Source of the DNA: Vulcanococcus sp.
GTDB lineage: Bacteria; Cyanobacteriota; Cyanobacteriia; PCC-6307; Cyanobiaceae
DNA length: 64,000 nucleotides
Direction: 5' to 3'
Assembly: GCA_019264575.1 (NCBI GenBank)
Contig: JAHUZV010000017.1
Span: 110,105-174,104 of the forward strand
Numbering within the stretch: position 1 is the first letter of the stretch; every line of letters starts with the position of its first letter. This document shows, piece by piece, positions 39,089 through 49,809 of the stretch. Below the pieces are notes generated by a model. It saw only the letters and a program-made list of their open reading frames with translations, ran no database searches and was not told the origin of the DNA. A program made the position numbers and the translations under genes.

Positions 39089-39718
39089 ATGGCTGAGGAG
39101 CAAGAGCTGCTGGTTGTAGGTCGTGTGGTGGCCGCCCAGGGGCTACGGGGCGAACTGCGCGTGAATCCGCTCAGCGACTTTCCCGAACGCTTCACCCGCC
39201 CGGGCCGCCGCTGGCTCCGCCCTGCTCAGGGGCGCCGCGGCGAAACAGCACCTGCTGCCGAGGTGGAACTGCTCAGCGGCCGTCAGCTGCCGGGCAAGGA
39301 GCTGTTTGTGATCCGCCTGGAAGGGGTGAACGACCGCGACAGCGCTGAAGCGCTGGTGGGCCAGGAGTTGCTGGTGCCAGCGGCCGATCGCCCCAAGTTG
39401 GCGCGGGGCGAATTCCACCTGCTCGATCTGGTGGGGCTTGAAGTGCGGCTGCTGGAGAGCGGCGAGGCAAGCACCGACCAGCGCCACGGCCGCTGCATTG
39501 GCACCGTGAAAGACCTCATTCACGCCGGCAACGATCTACTGGAGGTGGAGCCCACCGAAGGAGGCCCTCCGCTTTGGATCCCCTTCGTGAAGGCGATCGT
39601 TCCCGAGGTGCAGCTGGAAGCCGGCTGGATCGGCATCACACCACCGCCAGGGCTCCTGGAACTGGGACACGAGACCAGCCAAACCAGGGATGAGACCGAT
39701 GACGAGAACCAAACCTGA
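39089..39718 (+). CDS. rimM: Ribosome maturation factor RimM
   Basis: A 209-residue 30S assembly factor. The N-terminal RimM domain starts [19 protein letters not shown] (about 7-25) and continues to the [17 protein letters not shown] region. The C-terminal PRC-barrel shows [15 protein letters not shown] and [23 protein letters not shown] at 39089 is preferred to the TTG at 39086. The C-terminal tail ([14 protein letters not shown]) is charged and runs to within 80 bp of manC. Probably co-transcribed with manC. Confidence 0.93.
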   Translation: MAEEQELLVVGRVVAAQGLRGELRVNPLSDFPERFTRPGRRWLRPAQGRRGETAPAAEVELLSGRQLPGKELFVIRLEGVNDRDSAEALVGQELLVPAADRPKLARGEFHLLDLVGLEVRLLESGEASTDQRHGRCIGTVKDLIHAGNDLLEVEPTEGGPPLWIPFVKAIVPEVQLEAGWIGITPPPGLLELGHETSQTRDETDDENQT

Positions 39719-39797
39719 GTGCGTCGGTGTTGCCGTTGGCCTGCCTTGGGTTGGAATAGCCGAACGCACAGACGCCACCGCTGCGCCCAGCTCGCCC

Positions 39798-41267
39798 ATG
39801 ACAGCTCTCGTTCCAGTGATCCTCTGCGGCGGCACCGGCACCAGGCTGTGGCCGCTCTCACGGGCCACCTACCCCAAGCAGTACTGGGCCCTGGCGGGTG
39901 ATGGCCAAGACACGCTGCTGCAGCAGACCCATCAACGGCTTGAGGGCATTGCGGGGTTGCAGCCACCGCTGCTGATCTGCAACGAAGACCACCGTTTCAT
40001 CGTGGCCGAGCAGATGCGCCAGATCGGTGTGGAGCCGGCGGCAATCCTGCTCGAGCCGATGGGCCGCAACACCGCGCCGGCCGTGGCGGTGGCTGCACTC
40101 CAAGCCACAGCGCAAGGGGACGACCCCTTACTGCTGGTATTAGCGGCAGACCACGTGATTCGGGAAGCAGCCAGCTTCCGGCAGGCCGTTGAAGCGGGTA
40201 TGGCCGCTGCAAGCGCTGGGCAATTGGTGACCTTCGGCATCGTGCCCACCGCACCGGAAACCGGCTACGGCTACATCGAAGCTGCCGAAGCACTCGGCCA
40301 GCACAGCCCGACGGCTAAAGCGAGCTTCAAACCCGTGCCAATCGCCCGCTTCGTTGAGAAGCCGGACCGGGCCACGGCCGAGCAGTTCCTGGCCAGCGGT
40401 CGTTTCACCTGGAACAGCGGCATGTTCCTGTTCAAGGCCAGCGCGATCCTGGCGGAACTGGAACGGCTGGCACCGGAGGTGGTGAGCGCCTGCCGCGCCG
40501 CTCTCGAGCACGACAGCGAAGACCTTGATTTCCTGCGGCTCGAGCGCGAGGCCTTCGCCGGCTGCCCCAACGTGGCGATCGACGTGGCGGTGATGGAACG
40601 GACAGACCGCGGCGCCGTGCTGCCGCTCAACGCCGGCTGGAGCGATGTGGGCAGCTGGAGTGCTCTTTGGGAAACCGCTGAGCAAGATGAGGCTGGCAAC
40701 GTTCTGCGGGGCCGCGTGATCAGTGAAGCCAGCCACAACTGCTATTTGCGCAGCGAACACCGCCTGGTGGTGGGATTGGGGGTGGAAAACCTGGTGGTGG
40801 TGGAAACCGACGACGTGGTGCTCGTCGCCCACCGCGACCGCGCTCAGGACGTGAAGACGATCGTCGGGCTTCTGGAACGCGAAGGCGCCTCCGAAAGCAA
40901 GGCGCATCGCCGCATCTACCGCCCCTGGGGGAGCTACGACGGCATCACCGAGGGCGAGCGCTGGCAGGTGAAGAAGATCGTGGTGAACCCCGGCGCCAGC
41001 CTCTCGCTGCAGATGCACCACCACCGCGCTGAGCACTGGATCGTGGTGCGCGGCACTGCCGTGGTGGAAAAAGACGGCGTCGAGCAATTGGTGGGCGAGA
41101 ACCAGAGCACCTACATCCCTCTCGGCTGCAAGCACCGCCTCTCCAACCCCGGGAAGATCCCAGTGGAAATGATTGAGGTGCAGAGCGGCCCGTATCTCGG
41201 CGAAGACGACATCGTGCGGTTCGAGGACCGCTACGGCCGCAGCGACACCAAGGCGTTATCGGCCTGA
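39798..41267 (+). CDS. manC: Mannose-1-phosphate guanylyltransferase / mannose-6-phosphate isomerase
   Basis: A 489-residue bifunctional type II enzyme that makes GDP-mannose for polysaccharide synthesis. The N-terminal pyrophosphorylase shows ILCGGTGTRLWPLSRATYPKQ (about 8-28), MGRNTAPAVAVAAL, ARFVEKPD and WNSGMFLF. The C-terminal cupin isomerase domain shows SLQMHHHRAEHWIVVRGTA, with the metal-binding histidines. ATG at 39798 is chosen because the upstream frame overlaps rimM without conservation. It probably feeds the glycan genes at 1-16 kb. It ends 4 bp from the convergent glmS stop. Confidence 0.95.
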   Translation: MTALVPVILCGGTGTRLWPLSRATYPKQYWALAGDGQDTLLQQTHQRLEGIAGLQPPLLICNEDHRFIVAEQMRQIGVEPAAILLEPMGRNTAPAVAVAALQATAQGDDPLLLVLAADHVIREAASFRQAVEAGMAAASAGQLVTFGIVPTAPETGYGYIEAAEALGQHSPTAKASFKPVPIARFVEKPDRATAEQFLASGRFTWNSGMFLFKASAILAELERLAPEVVSACRAALEHDSEDLDFLRLEREAFAGCPNVAIDVAVMERTDRGAVLPLNAGWSDVGSWSALWETAEQDEAGNVLRGRVISEASHNCYLRSEHRLVVGLGVENLVVVETDDVVLVAHRDRAQDVKTIVGLLEREGASESKAHRRIYRPWGSYDGITEGERWQVKKIVVNPGASLSLQMHHHRAEHWIVVRGTAVVEKDGVEQLVGENQSTYIPLGCKHRLSNPGKIPVEMIEVQSGPYLGEDDIVRFEDRYGRSDTKALSA

Positions 41268-41271
41268 GCCC

Positions 41272-43188
41272 TCACTCCACCGTGACGCTCTTCGCCAGGT
41301 TGCGCGGCTGATCCACATCGAGCCCGCGATGGGCAGCGATGTGATAGCTCAGCAGCTGCATCGGGATCACCGTTAGCAGCGGGCTCAGCAGTTCATCCAC
41401 CACGGGCACCGGTAGCAAGGTGTCGAACAGCTCCGCATCGGCGCACTCCGGTGCCACACCGATCAGCTGAGCATCGCGGGCCTTCGCTTCCTGGGCGTTG
41501 CTGAGCACCTTGTCGAACACCGTGCCCGGCACCGCGATCGACACCACCGGCACCCGCGCATCCAGCAGCGCAATCGGGCCGTGCTTCATCTCGCCGGCGG
41601 GATAGCCCTCCGCGTGGATGTAGCTGATCTCCTTCAGTTTCAGCGCACCCTCGAGCGCGATCGGGTAGTTGATGCCCCGGCCCAGGAAGATCACGTCCTG
41701 CGTGTCGGCGAACAAATGTGCCAGCTGCTCGCAGCGGCGGTCGTGGTCGTCCACCAGTGCCCGCAGCTGCTCAGGCAGGGCTCGCAATCCTGCGGCCAGC
41801 TGCCGCAGCTGCTCGGGGCCATGCCCGGTAGCACCACCGCCGCGGCGCTCGGCAAAGGCCAGCGCCAGGCCATAAAACGCCAGCAGCTGGCCCAGGAACG
41901 TCTTGGTGGCCGCCACGCCCACCTCGATGCCGGCGCCGATGTCGAGGATCTGGTCTACCAGGCGGCCCAGGGAGCTCTCCGGCCGGTTAGTGATCCCAAG
42001 CAGCCTTGGGGCAAAAGCAGGATCCGCCACCGCCCGCCGCCGCTCCTGCTCCATCGCCAGCGCCGCCAGCGTGTCGGCCGTTTCGCCCGACTGAGTCACG
42101 CCGATCGTGAGTGTGTGAGCGCTCAGCGGCGGCGGCGCATAACGAAACTCGCTGGCATAAAACACGCTGGTGGGAATCCCGGCCAGCTGCTCCAGCAAAT
42201 AGGCACCCACCTGCGCCGCATGGCGGCTGGTGCCGCAGGCCAGGATCTGGATGCGCTCCACGCCCTCGTACACGCTCTCATCGAGGGGGAGTGCCACCAG
42301 TGAGCCGGCATGGGGAGCCGCGCCGGGTTCAGCCTCCGGCAAATGCCGCGCCACCCACAGCGCCGCCGTTTCCGGCTGCTCATGGATCTCCTTGAGCATG
42401 AAGTGCCGGAAGCTGCGCTTATCGGCCACGTGCTCCGTGCCGCTGAGGAGGCTCGGGGTGCGCTGCACCCGATCACCAGCCGCGTCATACAGCTCAATGC
42501 CGAGGGGCGTCAGCAGGGCCACCTCACCGTCTTCCAGCGGCAGGATCGTGCGGGTGAACCCAGCCAGGGCCGGTGTGTCGCTGGCGCACAGGAATTCCCC
42601 TTCCCCCAGGCCAATCAGCAGCGGTGCAGCCTTACGGGCCACAACCAAGGCTCCCGGCAGCTCCCCCCAGACCACAGCAAGCGCATAGGCCCCATGCAGC
42701 CGCGGCAGCACAGCCTGCAACGCCTGCAGCAGCAATGCACCGCTGGGTGCTGAACCGCCAGCCTGCAACCGAGCCAGCTCACGGCTGAGCAGATGCGGGA
42801 TCACCTCCGTATCCGTCTCAGAGCGGAACACCACTCCTTCCGCCTGCAGCTCTTCCCGCAGCGTGCGGTAGTTCTCAATGATTCCGTTCTGCACCACCGC
42901 CACCCGGCCAGGCCCATCGAGGTGGGGGTGGGCGTTGCGTTCCTCCGGTTTGCCGTGCGTGGCCCAGCGGGTGTGACCGATGCCGCACTGCCCCGGCGCA
43001 CCAGAGGCCTCAAAGCGCTGGGTGAGGTTCACCAACTTGCCCTCAGCCCGCAGGCAGCTCAGCTGCCGCTCTCCATTCACCGTGGCGATGCCGGCCGAGT
43101 CGTAGCCGCGGTATTCCAGCTGGCGCAGACCTTCCAGCAGCAGGGGGGCCGCTTCGCGCGAACCGATCACCGCAACGATGCCGCACAT
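41272..43188 (-). CDS. glmS: Glutamine-fructose-6-phosphate aminotransferase
   Basis: A 638-residue enzyme making glucosamine 6-phosphate from fructose 6-phosphate and glutamine, the entry to peptidoglycan and amino-sugar synthesis. Cys2 after the initiator Met is the Ntn-type nucleophile (MCGIVAVIGSREA), then GLRQLEYRGYDSAGIA. Two SIS sugar-isomerase domains follow (VTQSGETADTLAAL, IFLGRGINYPIALEGALKLKE), and the C-terminus DQPRNLAKSVTVE is canonical. It is convergent with manC, ending 4 bp away, so two precursor enzymes for cell-surface sugars sit together. It lies downstream of psaC with a terminator between. Confidence 0.97.
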   Translation of the reverse strand: MCGIVAVIGSREAAPLLLEGLRQLEYRGYDSAGIATVNGERQLSCLRAEGKLVNLTQRFEASGAPGQCGIGHTRWATHGKPEERNAHPHLDGPGRVAVVQNGIIENYRTLREELQAEGVVFRSETDTEVIPHLLSRELARLQAGGSAPSGALLLQALQAVLPRLHGAYALAVVWGELPGALVVARKAAPLLIGLGEGEFLCASDTPALAGFTRTILPLEDGEVALLTPLGIELYDAAGDRVQRTPSLLSGTEHVADKRSFRHFMLKEIHEQPETAALWVARHLPEAEPGAAPHAGSLVALPLDESVYEGVERIQILACGTSRHAAQVGAYLLEQLAGIPTSVFYASEFRYAPPPLSAHTLTIGVTQSGETADTLAALAMEQERRRAVADPAFAPRLLGITNRPESSLGRLVDQILDIGAGIEVGVAATKTFLGQLLAFYGLALAFAERRGGGATGHGPEQLRQLAAGLRALPEQLRALVDDHDRRCEQLAHLFADTQDVIFLGRGINYPIALEGALKLKEISYIHAEGYPAGEMKHGPIALLDARVPVVSIAVPGTVFDKVLSNAQEAKARDAQLIGVAPECADAELFDTLLPVPVVDELLSPLLTVIPMQLLSYHIAAHRGLDVDQPRNLAKSVTVE

Positions 43189-43203
43189 AGCGCTGCCAAC
43201 AAC

Positions 43204-43230
43204 AAAAAAAGCCCGGCAGGGGCCGGGCTT
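43204..43230 (-). terminator. Rho-independent terminator after psaC
   Basis: On the minus strand an 8-bp stem (AGCCCGGC/GCCGGGCT, plus positions 43210-43217 and 43222-43229) is followed by a run of T (plus-strand A's 43204-43210). It lies 27 bp after the psaC stop and 16 bp before the glmS start, so glmS needs its own promoter or readthrough. Confidence 0.85.
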
Positions 43231-43256
43231 GAGCTTATGGGAAGAAGCCGAAAGCC

Positions 43257-43571
<315 letters not shown>

Positions 43572-43604
43572 TCATAAGCCAAAGGACGGTTTCGGCCCGC
43601 CCCG

Positions 43605-43610
43605 TAGGAT
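43605..43610 (+). promoter_or_regulatory. acpP: Candidate -10 element (TAGGAT) of acpP
   Basis: TAGGAT ends exactly 21 bp before the acpP ATG, the same distance as the TAGGGT elements before smpB and egtB. A short 5' leader is implied. No -35 box is evident. Confidence 0.4.
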
Positions 43611-43631
43611 GCGGCGTCCGCCACACCGGCC

Positions 43632-43874
43632 ATGTCCCAGGAAGCGATCTTCGAGAAAGTCCGCTCGATCGTTGTCGAGCAGCTGAGCGTTGACGCCGGC
43701 GAAGTGAAGCCCGAATCCAACTTCCAGAACGATCTGGGCGCTGACTCGCTCGACACCGTTGAGCTGGTGATGGCGCTGGAAGAAGCCTTCGATATCGAGA
43801 TCCCCGACGAAGCCGCTGAGGGCATCGCCACCGTGGGCGACGCCGTCAAGTACATCCAGGACAAGCAGGCCTGA
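43632..43874 (+). CDS. acpP: Acyl carrier protein
   Basis: An 80-residue acyl carrier protein that carries growing fatty acids on a 4'-phosphopantetheine arm. The modification serine is Ser39 in [13 protein letters not shown], and the sequence is acidic, as is typical. Start at ATG 43632 is supported by a -10-like element 21 bp upstream. fabF follows after 7 bp, forming the usual acpP-fabF pair. Confidence 0.97.
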   Translation: MSQEAIFEKVRSIVVEQLSVDAGEVKPESNFQNDLGADSLDTVELVMALEEAFDIEIPDEAAEGIATVGDAVKYIQDKQA

Positions 43875-43881
43875 GGAACTG

Positions 43882-45129
43882 ATGGTGGAGGGTCTCCGCC
43901 GCGTCGTCGTCACCGGTCTCGGCGCGGTCACACCGATCGGCAACGATGTTGCTTCCTACTGGGAAGGCCTGAGCACGGGTCGCAACGGGGTGGCAGGCAT
44001 CACCCTGTTCGACGCCTCTGCTCATGCCTGCCGCTTTGCCGCTGAGGTGAAGGAGTTCAATCCCTCCGCCTACATCGAGCCCAAAGAGGCCAAGCGCTGG
44101 GACCGGTTCTGTCAATTCGGCGTGGTGGCGGCCAAACAGGCCGTGGCCCATGCCGGCCTCACCATTGATGACAGCAATGCCCACCGCGTGGGCACTGCCA
44201 TCGGCTCCGGTGTTGGCGGGCTGTTGATGATGGAAACCCAGGCTCATGTGCTGGCCGACAAGGGTCCATCGCGGGTGAGCCCCTTCACCGTGCCGATGAT
44301 GATCCCGAACATGGCCACCGGCCTGACGGCGATCGCGATTGGCGCCAAGGGCCCCAGCACAGCCGTGGCCACGGCCTGCGCCGCCGGCTCCAACGCCATC
44401 GGTGATGCGTTCCGCCTGATTCAGCTCGGCCACGCCGACGCGATGGTGTGCGGCGGCGCCGAATCAGCCATCACTCCCCTGGGGGTGGCCGGCTTCGCCA
44501 GCGCCAAGGCTCTGTCGTTCCGCAACGACGACCCCGCCACCGCCAGCCGGCCTTTTGACGCCGAACGCGATGGCTTCGTGATCGGGGAAGGGGCCGGTGT
44601 GCTGGTGCTCGAAAGCCTCGACCACGCTCAGGCCCGCGGCGCCGAGATCCTGGCGGAGATCGTGGGTTACGGCATGACCTGCGATGCCCACCACATCACC
44701 TCACCGTCTCCCGGTGGCGTGGGCGGCGCCGAAGCGATGCGCCTGGCGCTGCGCGATGCACGGCTTGAGCCGGGTGCGGTGGATTACGTGAATGCCCACG
44801 GCACCAGCACCCCGGCCAACGATCTCAACGAAACCTCGGCGATCAAGGCCTCCCTCGGGGAGCGCGCGCTGCAGATTCCGGTGAGTTCGACCAAGTCGAT
44901 GACTGGTCACCTGCTGGGTGGCAGCGGTGGCATTGAAGCCGTGGCGGCTGTTCTGGCGATAGGCCACAACGTGGTGCCACCTACGATCAATTACCAAAAT
45001 CCGGATCCTGCCTGTGATCTGGATGTCGTTCCCAACCAAGCCCGGGAACACAAACTGGATGTGGTGCTGTCCAACTCCTTCGGATTCGGCGGCCACAACG
45101 TCTGCCTGGCGTTCCGCCGGATGAGCTGA
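43882..45129 (+). CDS. fabF: 3-oxoacyl-[acyl-carrier-protein] synthase II
   Basis: A 415-residue condensing enzyme elongating acyl-ACP with malonyl-ACP. The catalytic triad is visible: Cys166 in [11 protein letters not shown], His in [12 protein letters not shown] and His in [22 protein letters not shown] at the start is typical. It is coupled to acpP by a 7-bp gap and followed after 59 bp by tkt. Confidence 0.97.
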   Translation: MVEGLRRVVVTGLGAVTPIGNDVASYWEGLSTGRNGVAGITLFDASAHACRFAAEVKEFNPSAYIEPKEAKRWDRFCQFGVVAAKQAVAHAGLTIDDSNAHRVGTAIGSGVGGLLMMETQAHVLADKGPSRVSPFTVPMMIPNMATGLTAIAIGAKGPSTAVATACAAGSNAIGDAFRLIQLGHADAMVCGGAESAITPLGVAGFASAKALSFRNDDPATASRPFDAERDGFVIGEGAGVLVLESLDHAQARGAEILAEIVGYGMTCDAHHITSPSPGGVGGAEAMRLALRDARLEPGAVDYVNAHGTSTPANDLNETSAIKASLGERALQIPVSSTKSMTGHLLGGSGGIEAVAAVLAIGHNVVPPTINYQNPDPACDLDVVPNQAREHKLDVVLSNSFGFGGHNVCLAFRRMS

Positions 45130-45188
45130 TCTTTCTCAGCTCACCGCGGTTAATCCGCTCCTCACACTTCTCCCCTACCCGTAATCCC

Positions 45189-47192
45189 ATGGTCGCCGCG
45201 CCCGCCTCCGTCGACACCCTCTGCGTCAACAGCATCCGCTTCCTGGCGGTCGACGCGATCAACAAGAGCAACTCGGGTCACCCGGGTCTGCCGATGGGTT
45301 GCGCGCCCATGGCCTACACGCTTTGGGACAAGTTCCTCAAGCACAACCCCAAGAACCCGAAGTGGTTCAACCGCGACCGCTTCGTGCTGTCGGCTGGCCA
45401 CGGCTGCATGCTGCTCTACGCGCTGCTGCACCTCACCGGCTACGACTCGGTGACCATCGACGACATCAAGCAGTTCCGTCAGTGGGGCTCCAAGACACCC
45501 GGTCACCCCGAAACCTTCGAAACCGCCGGTGTGGAAGTGACCACCGGCCCTCTGGGTCAGGGCATCGCCAACGCTGTGGGTCTGGCTATGGCCGAAGCCC
45601 ATCTGGCGGCCAAATTCAACAAGCCCGATTGCAAGCTCGTTGATCACACCACCTACGTGATCATGGGCGATGGCTGCCACCAGGAAGGTGTGAGCGGTGA
45701 AGCCGCCTCCCTGGCCGGTCACCTCGGCCTGGGCAAGCTGATCGCCCTCTACGACGACAACCACATCACCATCGACGGAAACACCAACGTTTCCTTCACT
45801 GAAGATGTGCTGAAGCGCTACGAGGCCTACGGCTGGCACACCGTCCACGTCGCCGACGGCAACACCGACCTGGCTGGTATCGCCCGCGCCATTGAGGAAG
45901 CGAAGAGCGTCACTGATCGTCCCTCGCTGATCAAGGTGACCACCACCATCGGCTACGGCTCCCCCAACAAAGCCAACACCGCTGGTGTGCACGGCGCTGC
46001 CCTGGGCGCTGATGAAGCCGCCCTCACCCGCAAGAACCTGGGCTGGGAGTACGGCGAATTCGAGGTGCCCCAGGAGTCGTACGACCAGTGGCGCCAGGCG
46101 ATCGAACGCGGCGCTGCTGCTGAGGCGGCATGGAACGCCACCCTGGCTGACTACCGGGCCAAGTACCCCACCGAAGCTGCCGAGTTTGAGCGTCAGCTGC
46201 GCGGTGAACTGCCCCAGGGCTGGGATGCCAACCTCCCCAGCTACAGCGCCGACGACAAAGGCCTGGCCACCCGCCAGCACTCCTACAACTGCCTGAATGC
46301 GATCGGCCCCAACCTGCCGGAGCTGATCGGTGGTTCCGCCGACCTCACCCACTCCAACCTCACCGACATCAAGGGCGAGGGTGGTTTCCAGAAGGGCGCC
46401 GAAGCCAACCGCTACCTGCACTTCGGGGTGCGCGAGCACGCCATGGGCGCCATCCTCAATGGCCTTGCGTATCACGGCAGCGGCTTGGTTCCCTACGGCG
46501 GCACCTTCTGCGTGTTCGCCGGCTACATGCTCGGTGCCATGCGCCTCTCGGCCCTGAGCGAGCTGGGTGTGATCTACGTGCTCACCCACGACTCCATTGG
46601 TCTGGGTGAAGACGGCCCCACCCACCAGCCGATTGAAACCCTGGCCAGCCTGCGCTCGATCCCCAACATGCTGGTGATCCGCCCCGGCGACGGCAACGAA
46701 ACCAGCGGTGCCTACAAGGTGGCCGTGGCCAACCGCCACCGCCCCACCGTGATGTTCCTCAGCCGCCAGGCGATGGCCAACCAGGCCAACTCCAATGCCG
46801 ATCACGTGGCCAAGGGTGGTTACATCCTGGAAGACAGCAACGGTGCGCCCGATCTGATCCTGATCGGCACCGGCACCGAGCTCGACCTCTGCGTGAAGGC
46901 CGCCGCCCAGCTGCGCGCTGAAGGCAAGAACGTGCGCGTGGTGTCGATGCCCTGTGTGGAGCTGTTTGAAGAGCAGGACGCCGCTTACCGCGAGAGCGTG
47001 CTGCCCGCGGCCTGCCGCAAGCGCCTGGTGGTGGAAGCCTCCAGCAGCTTCGGCTGGCACAAGTACACCGGCTTCGAAGGCGACACCGTGTCGATCGACC
47101 GCTTCGGTGCTTCCGCTCCCGGCCCGCTTCTGATGGAGAAGTTCGGCTTCACCGTGGACAACGTGGTGGCCAAAGCGAAGGCCCTGGGCTGA
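45189..47192 (+). CDS. tkt: Transketolase
   Basis: A 667-residue ThDP-dependent transketolase of the Calvin cycle and pentose phosphate pathway, moving two-carbon units between sugar phosphates. Motifs: SGHPGLPMG near the N-terminus, the ThDP-binding [25 protein letters not shown] and the C-terminal domain. It makes xylulose 5-phosphate, a substrate of the phosphoketolase at 29335. The 59-bp leader contains a C-rich stretch. A strong terminator follows the gene. Confidence 0.97.
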   Translation: MVAAPASVDTLCVNSIRFLAVDAINKSNSGHPGLPMGCAPMAYTLWDKFLKHNPKNPKWFNRDRFVLSAGHGCMLLYALLHLTGYDSVTIDDIKQFRQWGSKTPGHPETFETAGVEVTTGPLGQGIANAVGLAMAEAHLAAKFNKPDCKLVDHTTYVIMGDGCHQEGVSGEAASLAGHLGLGKLIALYDDNHITIDGNTNVSFTEDVLKRYEAYGWHTVHVADGNTDLAGIARAIEEAKSVTDRPSLIKVTTTIGYGSPNKANTAGVHGAALGADEAALTRKNLGWEYGEFEVPQESYDQWRQAIERGAAAEAAWNATLADYRAKYPTEAAEFERQLRGELPQGWDANLPSYSADDKGLATRQHSYNCLNAIGPNLPELIGGSADLTHSNLTDIKGEGGFQKGAEANRYLHFGVREHAMGAILNGLAYHGSGLVPYGGTFCVFAGYMLGAMRLSALSELGVIYVLTHDSIGLGEDGPTHQPIETLASLRSIPNMLVIRPGDGNETSGAYKVAVANRHRPTVMFLSRQAMANQANSNADHVAKGGYILEDSNGAPDLILIGTGTELDLCVKAAAQLRAEGKNVRVVSMPCVELFEEQDAAYRESVLPAACRKRLVVEASSSFGWHKYTGFEGDTVSIDRFGASAPGPLLMEKFGFTVDNVVAKAKALG

Positions 47193-47238
47193 TCACAGCA
47201 CAAACCCAGCTGTTGGGTTTCAGTTGCATTTGCTTCTC

Positions 47239-47265
47239 AGCCCCGCCTAAAGGCGGGGCTTTTTT
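47239..47265 (+). terminator. Rho-independent terminator after tkt
   Basis: A 9-bp perfect stem (AGCCCCGCC, loop TAAA, GGCGGGGCT, 47239-47260) is followed by TTTTT. It lies 46 bp after the tkt stop. Confidence 0.92.
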
Positions 47266-47305
47266 GCGCGTCATCTAACCCGGTGAATTGCACTGGTGCT
47301 CAGGC

Positions 47306-47337
47306 ATAAAAAAGCCTGGGCACAGGGCCCAGGCTTG
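47306..47337 (-). terminator. Rho-independent terminator after thiC
   Basis: On the minus strand a 10-bp stem (plus positions 47312-47321 and 47327-47336) is followed by a T-run (complement of the A's at 47308-47313). It lies 26 bp after the thiC stop. It and the tkt terminator form back-to-back ends for the two converging units. Confidence 0.9.
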
Positions 47338-47362
47338 ATCAATACCGAATGAATTGAACTGA

Positions 47363-48751
<1,389 letters not shown>

Positions 48752-48816
48752 CTACGGCGAAGGGTGATACGGCCGGATCAACCGGCAAGTACGGGGCGCA
48801 GCCTGAGGTTCTCTTC

Positions 48817-48895
48817 TCACTTCCCTGCGCCGGCATGACCCGGATCAGGTTCGGAGGGTGTGATCTCAGCCCCAATGCAGGGGCACCCCTAGTGA
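48817..48895 (-). promoter_or_regulatory. TPP riboswitch upstream of thiC
   Basis: Reading the minus strand, the leader holds the THI-element consensus: P1 TCACT paired with AGTGA at the two ends, AGGGGTGCC, GGGCTGAGA, ACCCTCCGAACCTGATCCGGGT as separate blocks, and CCGGCGCAGGGA. The pyrimidine- and pyrophosphate-sensing loops match the family strongly. It lies 72-150 bp before the thiC start. The expression platform after it (about 48746-48816) is not obvious by eye; control of translation or termination is possible. Confidence 0.95.
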
Positions 48896-48951
48896 CAGTG
48901 GAAACCTAGCAAGGCCGTCACGGCGGAGTCCGGCTCGCTGCCTCGTGCAGA

Positions 48952-49542
48952 TCAGTGCTGAAGACCGTTCAAGGCGGCAGCCACCACGCGATGGTCAGCG
49001 TCCTGCTGGAGGCGGCGCAGTTCGGCGCGAGCTTGTTCTGCCGAAGGAGACGCGGGATCGGCTTCGCGCACTAAGCGGCCCAAGATCTCCGCGCCTCCCA
49101 CGCGCACCGTGCCATCGGCATCGGCGATCGCCAGCTGGGCCAGCCGCAGCAACGACTCGGCCTGCACATCGGGATGCTCCGCCACGGCAGAGAGCACGCT
49201 GCAACGCAGCAGCCACTCCTGCTCCCGCTCAAACGCCTCGATCAGCAGGGGCCAAGCCCGCTCCAGGCCATGGCTCACCAGGGCATTGGCGGCTTCGGCG
49301 CGCACAGCCACCTCGGGATCGTTCTGAAGGGCGTGCACCAGCGGCTCCCAGCCCGCCGGGGTGGGCTTGTGCCCCAGACCCGAACAGCTCAGCTGGCGCA
49401 GCAGCATGTCGTTCTGCTGCAGGCCGAGCAGCAGTAGAGGCTCCGCCTGCTCTGGAGTGGCTTCCACCAGGCTGGCGAGAGCTGGGCGGGCCCGACCGGG
49501 GTTATCCGACGCGATCGCTTCCCGCAGGGCATCGAAATCCAT
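48952..49542 (-). CDS. HEAT-repeat protein
   Basis: A 196-residue all-helical protein with HEAT/PBS-lyase type repeats: ARPALASLVEATPEQAEPLLLLG, then PEVAVRAEAANALVSHGLERAW, LLRCSVLSAVAEHPDVQ and GTVRVGGAEILGRLVREA. Such proteins in cyanobacteria act as phycobilin lyase-like chaperones or scaffolds, but this one lacks anything that fixes a function. It starts at ATG 49542, 37 bp downstream of the small membrane protein's stop, and may be the last gene of the ruvB run. Confidence 0.75.
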   Translation of the reverse strand: MDFDALREAIASDNPGRARPALASLVEATPEQAEPLLLLGLQQNDMLLRQLSCSGLGHKPTPAGWEPLVHALQNDPEVAVRAEAANALVSHGLERAWPLLIEAFEREQEWLLRCSVLSAVAEHPDVQAESLLRLAQLAIADADGTVRVGGAEILGRLVREADPASPSAEQARAELRRLQQDADHRVVAAALNGLQH

Positions 49543-49579
49543 CTCGAAGGTCTTGCGGAGGGCAAGCGATCAGTCTGGT

Positions 49580-49804
49580 TCAGCACTCACCGCGCTGGTC
49601 TTGCAGCGCCGTGAGCAAAGCCCGCCGGCGCCGGCGACGGCTCCAGGCACTCTGCAGCAGCAGGGCCACACCGATTACGAGGGCTGGCACCGCCTGCAAC
49701 CGATCCGAACCCTGCCGCAGCAGCAGCCCCACCAGACCCAGCAGGATCAGCAACGGCGTGGCCCAGGCCAGGAGATCGCGGCTGAAACGGGAGCGGGCTG
49801 GCAT
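49580..49804 (-). CDS. Small two-helix membrane protein, unknown
   Basis: A 74-residue protein with two likely transmembrane helices (LLAWATPLLILLGLVGLLL and AVPALVIGVALLLQ) and a basic cytoplasmic stretch (SRRRRRRALL). The start is ATG at 49804, one codon after an in-frame TTG, and 5 bp after the amidohydrolase stop. Function is unknown. Confidence 0.55.
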   Translation of the reverse strand: MPARSRFSRDLLAWATPLLILLGLVGLLLRQGSDRLQAVPALVIGVALLLQSAWSRRRRRRALLTALQDQRGEC

Positions 49805-49809
49805 CAACC

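Noticed and set aside
45150-45180. Sequence CTCCTCACAC in the tkt leader resembling the conserved core of the small RNA Yfr1
   Set aside because: Only a ten-base match, no flanking stem-loops or terminator here, and Yfr1 is normally found elsewhere; a C-rich leader is enough to explain it.
45162-47060. Long minus-strand open frame (632 codons) antisense to transketolase
   Set aside because: It is a frame echo of a high-G+C gene: the plus strand encodes a full, motif-complete transketolase, and the antisense product is Gly/Val/His-rich without domain features.
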